A stretch of DNA of 64,000 nucleotides from Irpex lacteus (taxonomy: Eukaryota > Basidiomycota > Agaricomycetes > Polyporales > Irpicaceae), in assembly GCA_001986395.2 (NCBI GenBank), contig MQVO02000046.1, positions 1 to 64,000 of the forward strand. The letters are read 5' to 3'. The notes under the pieces were generated by a model, which had not been told where the DNA came from, made no database searches, and saw only the letters and a list, made by a program, of their open reading frames with translations. Position 1 is the first letter of the stretch. Every line of letters starts with the position of its first letter. Shown in pieces: positions 57,513 through 64,000 of the stretch. A program made the translations under genes and the position numbers.

Positions 57513-60001
57513 CTAGATCTCCCGGGACGCCTCACGATGAAGCCCGACATCTGCTAACACTGCCTTGGCGTCGGCATTGCCTGGCATGAACTTGTTACAG
57601 CCACTGCAATATGTTCACATCAGTAGCTGTGTACAGCGAAAGGTTGATCACGTACATGGTGTTATCAAACAGTTCCACCATAAGGTTATGATAATCAAGG
57701 GCCTGGGCGCGGGACAGTTCATTGAGGACTTCGATGTGTGTGATATAGACGGAGCTGAAGCTGTCGGCGAGAAATTCGCTGGAGTGGAATGATCCGCTCT
57801 TGAAGTCTATGAGCGCTGCCTCGACCTTACGTAGATGAGATGTTAGTAGTGTGGAAAGGAATGCGAAAACCACTTACCGCTGCTGCAGCCAATGCGACGA
57901 CAGACATCGGGAGCTCAAACATAACAGCGCCCTCCCATCTCACCTTGAACGAACGTGCATACTTGATGATGAAGCAGTTTCGCCGCGGCATGAGAACTTC
58001 CTTGATGACATCGGCGATGATCGGGTGCTTGTACGCTATCTCCGGATGAAACGTATCCTACAATTGATCATGATACACTGCGACGCAAGAGCGAAAAGAT
58101 AGAACTTACCCGATCAAGGATTTCACCAGGATAGATATAACGTTTGTGATAAAGGAGTTCGTTGGCTTTCCGGATGCTCTGAACCGAAGGATTGCCAAGG
58201 TGGTACGAGGCAGATAGCTTGCTCGCAGCCGCCACCTTGAACTTTCCGCGGAACTGGCTGAGCCTTGTACTCATCTGCAATAATTCCGAGATGTCAATAG
58301 ATATGTAGCAGTGCAATAGTAGAACTCACGGCTTCGAATAGCGCCATGCGGAAGGGCTTATCCTGACGTATGCGGGGATAGAAACCATCACTATGCTCCC
58401 CAGCGCCATTAGTCTCACGGAAGAGGCTATACCACAGGGTGGATTTATCATGCGGGAAGGCATCGTTCCGGACGACATGAAGCTTCATACTGAGTTCGAC
58501 GTCGTTGAAGTAAGCTTTGAGCGCAGGATGGGATTGATTGAGAGCGAGCACGCCACGTTTTGTGAGGGTGATGCGAGTGACCGGATCCCAACGGGGCTTG
58601 CTAGGTTGGTCACGGTGTCCATGATGTCTTGTGGTGGTGGGATGGCTTGCCCGTTGCTGAGAATTCCACCGAGGCATCTATAGCCACGCCGTTAGTACGT
58701 TCATTTAGTGTAGTCGTCTGATACTTACCTCGGCGTGCAGCCGCATAGCTTGACGTGAGGGCTATATGTTCCGTGAGGAAAGGTATGAAGGGACATCGTA
58801 TGAGGAGACATACCTTCGAGTGCGAGGCACGAGGAACTGCTACCTTCTTCGCACGGGCGTCGACAACATCTTCGTCATTGCCGAAGAGCTTCTTGGCTAC
58901 TTGCCGTTCCCGTTTCTGCCGCGACACAACACAGTCAGTAGATAGAATGCAATGCACGGGCAATGGCGTACCTTCAGCAGCCCACTGATCCCATGTTTTC
59001 CCGCATACTCCAGATCCGAGTCGCTATCTGAGGCGCTGTCTTCGCTATCGCTGTTGTTGTTGTCGTTTTCATGGCCGTCGCCTTCCTCAATGGCTTCGTT
59101 ATCCTCTTCAGCTTTATCATCTTCGATGTCTTCGTCGTCTTCGTGAGCGTCGCTGTCACCGCCATTGCCTTCATCCCAATCGCTTCCCTCGATATCTTCA
59201 TCAGCCTCGTTGACTTCGCTATTATGGTCTCCATCATCCAACTCGCCAAGAACCGATGACCACCTGAGTTCCTGTTATAAGTAGATTAGTACCATCTTTG
59301 ATCATTACATTTCACCGATACTCACCTCATCCATGACAATGTCATCCTCCTCATCGCCGTCCGTTTCGAACTGGTCCTCTGCTACGAAGTCCGTCTCCGA
59401 CGAGCCTTGCCGCTCATTCTCATACTTGTCGGCCTCCTCGATATTGTCGATGTCTTCTTTCGGAGCCTGTTTGCTGGCCTTTGCAGCTCGACCTGACGTG
59501 GGCGGTGAATCTTCAATATTGTCATCTTCAATGTCGTCGTACTCGTCCAGATGTTTCGGAGCTGCTGCCAACTGTCAAAGTATGAAAAGCGATACTACTC
59601 GAACAACTCACCTCGAGGTTTGGTATGCCTGGGCGGCTTCTTGACAGCTTTGCCCTTTAGCTGAGTTGCTGTGCGGGGACGTCTTCTCGGCATAGCATCA
59701 TTATTAATCCAAACTGTCATAAGCAAGGTCAGTGCTGTCACGTCACCAGGGGGGCTTCGAGACAGCTTACCAGATCTCTGCTGAGCTTTGAGCTTTGCGG
59801 ATCGAGGAGCTGCGAAATCTGAATTAGCTCCTGTGAAGAAGAGGAAAGAAGGGTGTATTTACGCAGGCGAGAAGCCGCTGATGCATCGGCTTCATCCTGG
59901 AGACGTTGCGCCTCACGACGCGCGAGTTTCGTAGCCTTGGACTTCTCAGCGGAGGTGAGCGGTTGACTAGCACTGGATGAGATGTGGTGTTGACGAGCCA
60001 T
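57513..60001 (-). CDS. DUF6532-type transposon-associated protein
   Basis: A protein of the agaric DUF6532 type. The role is unknown; these genes commonly lie beside Plavaka-type transposases. It starts at 60001 (MARQHHISSS), with a basic/Ala helix (KLARREAQRLQDEADASAAS) and a very long acidic region rich in Asp and Glu (DDIEDDNIEDSPP and more, about 59300-59570 and 58990-59240). The conserved part is ALKAYFNDVELSMKLHVVRN, DAFPHDKSTLWYSLFRE, ANELLYHKRYIYPGEILDR, FHPEIAYKHPIIADVIKEVL, MFELPMSVVALAAAAVEAAL and VYITHIEVLNELSRAQALDY. The last intron (57604-57659) joins NTI to GCNKFMPG. About eight exons with no lesion seen. Confidence 0.72.
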
Positions 60002-62889
60002 GTAGATATTAATTTCGTAGAAGTTGTGTTTCAGTGGGGGGATGAGAATGCCTCACCGGAACACTGCATGTCTAAATACTCAACGTGCGGTCAGTGGTTG
60101 TCGGATGTTCGGAGGTCATCGCACGAGGTACGCTCAAGGCCCTGCGAGTCGCGATACAGCGACAGTGCTCGATGACCCGCCGAGACCATGGGTAGCGAGA
60201 CGGAGAGGTCCCAGCTGAACTCGAGAACATGAGCTTCTGTCGTGTATTTGCCTGGGCGAAGGACTTCAAGAGCGTAAGCGGCGGATGAACAGTAAAATTA
60301 GTGACACGAGACTCGCCTCGACGAACCAGTGCCTAATTACGGCAATACCGACGCCATCGGAAGTACTGCGTGGACCCGCCACAAGAAATCGGGGACCGTT
60401 TCAAATGGACTGCGCACGGCCTGGTTGCTGAGTGCATCGCGCCGAGATGGGGGAACACGGTACACATGCCCTCCGGTATTCATGAAATGCACCGCCAGCA
60501 AACCTGGCGCAGAGGCCCATTGGACAAGGCGCGGCAGAGACTGGTAGTTCTGTACCGGCTATACCATGTTCACATAACAAGGGGAGACTTCGCCGGAGAG
60601 CAGAATGTGAAAGTGCTGGCACAACCGCTGTTGTACGTGGAGCGATCCCATTAAGCGACCACTGTCGCATAACGGGAGCATGACAGGATGCCGCCGGCGG
60701 TCCTGCTACGAAGTAGAGAGAGGAGATCAATGATGAGGAGTTGAACCCGACGGACGTTGCCACCATAGTGCGGTTGTGGTTTACACCTGCACGGCTTCGC
60801 ACCAGGAAGGGAACAACAAATGATACAGTTGATGTCGGACTATGGGTGAGTGGGAGGTGTGAAACTAAAGAGGAAGAAACAAGGTAAAATAAAGTAAGGG
60901 AGGAAGGGAAGTAAAGAGGCTGTGGGTATGTGAACGGTGGGGGCCGACAGGAGCGGGCGAATGATAGCGCGAAGATGAAACACTCGGGTGAGTGAATGGA
61001 CATGCATTCCGTGGCCGGGAGTTCCTGAACAGTAGGCCAGTATGCAATATTGGACAGACGATGAGAAGCTTTGCGAGATGGTTGAGGTGATTTGACGGCA
61101 GAAGAGAGGTGAGTATGAGAGACCGCGGTCGATATCATGGAGGAAGGGCGGGGATTGATGTCGGTAGTGTTGTGCTCGCTGGGGAGACTCGCGAGGGTTG
61201 GGCCTGGCGATAGATCTTTGAGAGATCATGGGCGAGCTTGGTTTGTGCAGTGTTCTCGTCCCATAACAAATCGAGAACCTGATGGGACAAAGATGCGCGT
61301 ACAAACCAATTGTGGGCTGTGTTCGACATCGAGCGGCGGGAAGCAGAGAGTGGTGGCGATAGGGCACATAAGGAAGGGTGCTGGATAGGTTAGCTACGGG
61401 ACTAACATGAGAATCAACGATATGGTGAGTGAATCAGAATCAGAAACTCACCTAGAGTAGGCAGCGAGAGCCACAGACCAACTATGCATCTTGAGTACTG
61501 ACAAGTCTGCTGCGACGAATGTGGCGTGGGTACTGGAAGATGAAAGACATATTCTGTAACGGTATCAGTATGATGCAAAGTAATAAACAGTCGACAAACC
61601 TCGAGCTGACACAGTCAAAAGTCAGTTGTGGGAGACCACCCTCCACATCGGTGCAGGCAGTCAGTGAGGCATTGCACAGGCCGAATACCCAGAAACGGTA
61701 ATTCCCTATCGAGGGGTGAAGGACGCGGATAGCGCGAGTCAAGAATGCCAAAACATTGAGAGGTCGTAGCAAACAGGAAGGGGGGAAAGGATTGGGCTGC
61801 GCAAACGAAACAGGATTTGACCAGTGTTGCTGTCGCGTGAGAAAGGGCAGACAGTTCGACCGAGAGGTTGTCGTCGACAGTGGTGAGATGGCGAGGCTGA
61901 GAGATACAATAACGCTGAGAAAGCTTGGCGAGGACTTGAGCTGGACAGACGAGTACCGACTTGACGAGCGCAGGAGTTAGTCGATAAAAGGAGAGTGTGA
62001 GCGCATGCCAGCGACAGGATTACAGTTGATGTCACTACACGGAGGAAGCAGAAGTGGTGGAGGTAGGGCACAGGTTGTCGAATGAGAATCGTAGACGTTG
62101 AAGGCTGGGAAAGCAAGGGGCGACGAAGAGAGAAGCAAGGGGCGAGAGACAGGAGACTAACATGTGTGGTCAGTAACACTACGAACAATTGAAAATTGAT
62201 TAGGCATACGCACCTAGAGTGATATGAAGCCCGATACACCCTGCAAACTGAACAATCGATGACAGTCGCCTAAAACTGCCATGCCTCAGCTGGAGAGCGT
62301 CCTTCCCAGCCTTCGTCTCCTGCTCGATCATCGAGCGTTATCGTCTATTTGCGCGTCCTCGAAGACAGCCTCCTCGTGCTCGCGAACAGCGAACATGCTC
62401 AGCAAGCCACCCACTAACACGGCTCAACAATGATGGGCGACGGATGGAGTTGAGTGTGCCAAGCGGGCTCACGAATGAGGCGGCACGAGAGGGAACGCGG
62501 GATGAGGGTGCTGAGCTGGCGGGGTAGAGAGAGAGTGGGAGTGATGCCACTAGAGTCGACAGGTGTTGATCGCTGTGAGCCAGGATCGTGCATGTTGTAT
62601 GCATCGGCAAAGAGGAGAGTGGACTCTTCGAATACTTGTTCTTCGTCGTCCATCGCGAGGCTTGATGTGAGGCTTGAACTGAGACAGGTTATTGACGGCG
62701 CGCTTGCCGTTCGTGGCAGCGATCACGTACGCCGGGTCCTACGCGATGTCGGTGGTGACCTCACCCCACGCTGCCTCGACGGCTGCGATAGAGTCGGGCA
62801 GAGTACCCTCCTGGTTAAAGAATTAGTGGGTAGGTCGAAGAACATGGGTAGCAACTCACCATATCAAAGAGTACGCCAACGGATCAGGG
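60002..62889. other. non-coding, repeat-bearing transposon flank
   Basis: No gene is supported, although several long pyrimidine-rich minus frames are open (up to 245 codons). Diverged repeat blocks recur: GTGGTGGCGATAGGGCACA (about 61350), GTGGTGGAGGTAGGGCACAG (about 62058) and, further right, GTAGTGGCGGTAGGGCACAG (about 63380). A second pair is GACTAACATG...CACCTAGAGT at 61400-61455 and 62157-62218. Confidence 0.45.
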
Positions 62890-63255
62890 GTGAGCAACCA
62901 TTTGGGACCGCAGATAGACTATGTGGCCTGGTCAAGCTTGGCGGCCATATCAAGGTAATGGGTCGTAGCGAGGACAATCAAAAGGGTTGACTTAGAGGTA
63001 GGCGAAGTGGAGGTCGACGTAGACGGAGTAGAGACGGATGAGGAAGTCGATGAGGGTGTCCTTCTTGGCTTCGGGGACGGACTTTGGCGCCGACGACTCG
63101 CCAATATCGACACTACTACCGAGAAGTGATGCAAGCATAGTGTGTGTGGGCTCGAGGAAGGAAGGGCTCGAGGAAGGAAGGGCTCGAGGATGAAGTTGTT
63201 GAGGGTGCCTGTTACTGTCTCGATCTGCGAGGGGGTGATGGCGAGACTGGGAGAA
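62890..63255 (-). pseudogene. ATP-citrate lyase fragment, decayed
   Basis: Decayed pieces of the N-terminal (CCS-type) part of ATP-citrate synthase, the enzyme that makes cytosolic acetyl-CoA. In minus-strand order: QIETVTGTLNNFILEPFLP (about 63195-63250), then SSVDIGESSAPKSVPEAKKD and TLIDFLIRLYSVYVDLHFAY (about 63000-63110), then HYLDMAAKLDQAT and SICGPKW (about 62900-62970). In-frame stops replace expected Glu codons twice (YL-stop-VNP and QAT-stop-SICGPKW), with at least one frameshift between. The catalytic His domain and everything after is absent. A further protein-like stretch, DSIAAVEAAWGEVTTDIA, and VIAATNGKRAVNNLSQFKPH near 62660-62820, is not lyase and is unidentified. Confidence 0.75.
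63148..63190. repeat. 15 bp tandem repeat inside the lyase fragment
   Basis: GGCTCGAGGAAGGAA is repeated twice plus a third partial unit. It interrupts the fragment right after the LNNFILEPFLP segment and helps break the frame. Confidence 0.7.
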
Positions 63256-63613
63256 TTGGGCTTAACAACCCAGTCGGAGATACTGTGAACGAGCCTCTTC
63301 TTGGTAACTGTTCGCGTGGTCCGACGAAATGAAGAAGCCCGGGATGAGAAGACGTCGCGCAAGTGGGGAGAGAATGAGGTAGTGGCGGTAGGGCACAGGG
63401 TATCGGGTGAGAGTTGTGGACGTGAACGGCTGGATAAGTGTGAGTCTTCATTTCCTCATATGGCAATACGTGAGGCGCTTATCGTACTTCATCGCTCGCT
63501 CTCCTCGTCTCTCTCTCTCTCTCACCCACAGGCCACCTCATCTCACCAGCCTTCTTCGGTACTTCATCCCTCGTCGGGCTACTCTCGAAAATAACTACGT
63601 CTAACGCTGTCAA

Positions 63614-64000
63614 ATGGCTGCCAGTCCTTTGTCTCAGGTGCGTCCGACTACATGCAGTTTTCGACTCAGAGAGACTGGGATCCCTAATCGTTCGTTTACT
63701 ATCATAGACAGACCAGGGACTTCCATGGGACATCCCCCTTATGGCAGAGGTCAGAAGGCGCACCTGTCCCAGCTGCCTACGCACCTTCGCCGCTTCCCGG
63801 GGCCTCAAAAGCCACCTCCGTCAAACGACCAATCAAAACTGCAAGAAGCTCTATCAGCATTTCGAGGAACTCCTCCCCGGTGTTCAACTGGACCAAGAAT
63901 GGCTCTTCGACGAGCCAGAAGATAATGATGCTGACGAAGAGCTGGATGTAGGGCCTGACGTTTTCGGTGGCGACTTCTTCGGGAGCGATTACGGATCTCA
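63614..64000 (+). mobile_element. Plavaka-type transposase gene, copy 3, 5' end only
   Basis: The start of a third Plavaka-type transposase, cut by the window edge. Exon 1 (63614-63637, MAASPLSQ) joins across intron 63638-63707 to exon 2, open to the end of the window. Exon 2 carries a C2H2-like finger, RTCPSCLRTFAASRGLKSHL then RQTTNQNCKKLY, which is the usual opening of these proteins. An acidic linker (DEPEDNDADEELDVGPD) follows. The start could also be the internal ATG of MAEVRRRTCPSC. Confidence 0.75.

Noticed and set aside
60370..60654. 94-codon plus-strand frame containing DRFKWTAHGLVAECIAPRWG
   Set aside because: It reads somewhat like protein, but I found no family, no flanking exons and no regulatory context.
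60401..61138. 245-codon minus-strand open frame rich in Ser, Pro and Leu
   Set aside because: Composition follows the pyrimidine-rich strand; there are no motifs, no splice context and no start-region support.
63479..63808. 109-codon minus-strand frame
   Set aside because: It overlaps the splice-supported first exons of transposase copy 3 on the other strand.

Overview
The window is a 64 kb piece of a basidiomycete (Agaricomycete, mushroom-type) nuclear genome. The evidence is the gene style: short 45-70 nt GT-AG introns, several per gene, tight gene spacing, and agaric-type families such as F-box-like/LRR proteins, Plavaka transposons and Ser/Pro-rich secreted proteins. Exon borders below were read by eye from splice sites and frame continuity, so they are predictions.

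Left third (0-22 kb), mostly housekeeping genes: a frameshifted aldo/keto reductase; a UCH37-type deubiquitinase (-) divergent from Mediator subunit MED31 (+); a triose-phosphate-translocator-family transporter (+); a short Zn2Cys6 regulator (-); a small His/Gln-rich hydrophilic protein (+); autophagy protein ATG5 (-); a Ser/Pro-rich secreted protein (+); a MOV10/SDE3-type RNA helicase (-) with two palindromic ACGCGT sites upstream; and a secreted protein with three repeated modules punctuated by dibasic Kex2-type sites (-).

Middle third (22-41 kb), duplication-rich accessory DNA: two F-box/LRR genes lie head to head as a roughly 3.6 kb inverted duplication, and each arm ends in the same interspersed repeat carrying a 43/71 bp tandem array. 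A third copy of that repeat and a solo F-box 3' end lie further right. A cytochrome P450, two inverted copies of a gene with an NHWS motif, a truncated kinase and an MFS transporter fill the rest.

Right third (41-64 kb), a nest of Plavaka-type DNA transposons: a full-length transposase (-), a second transposase (+, 3'-truncated) divergent from a DUF6698-type gene, a DUF6532-type gene, a DUF6698-like gene, and the start of a third transposase at the right edge. Decayed ATP-citrate lyase fragments lie just upstream of that third transposase.

A cross-cutting point: single-base frameshifts occur in several otherwise well-preserved genes, mostly in homopolymer runs. Either the assembly has uncorrected indels or several genes are freshly broken.
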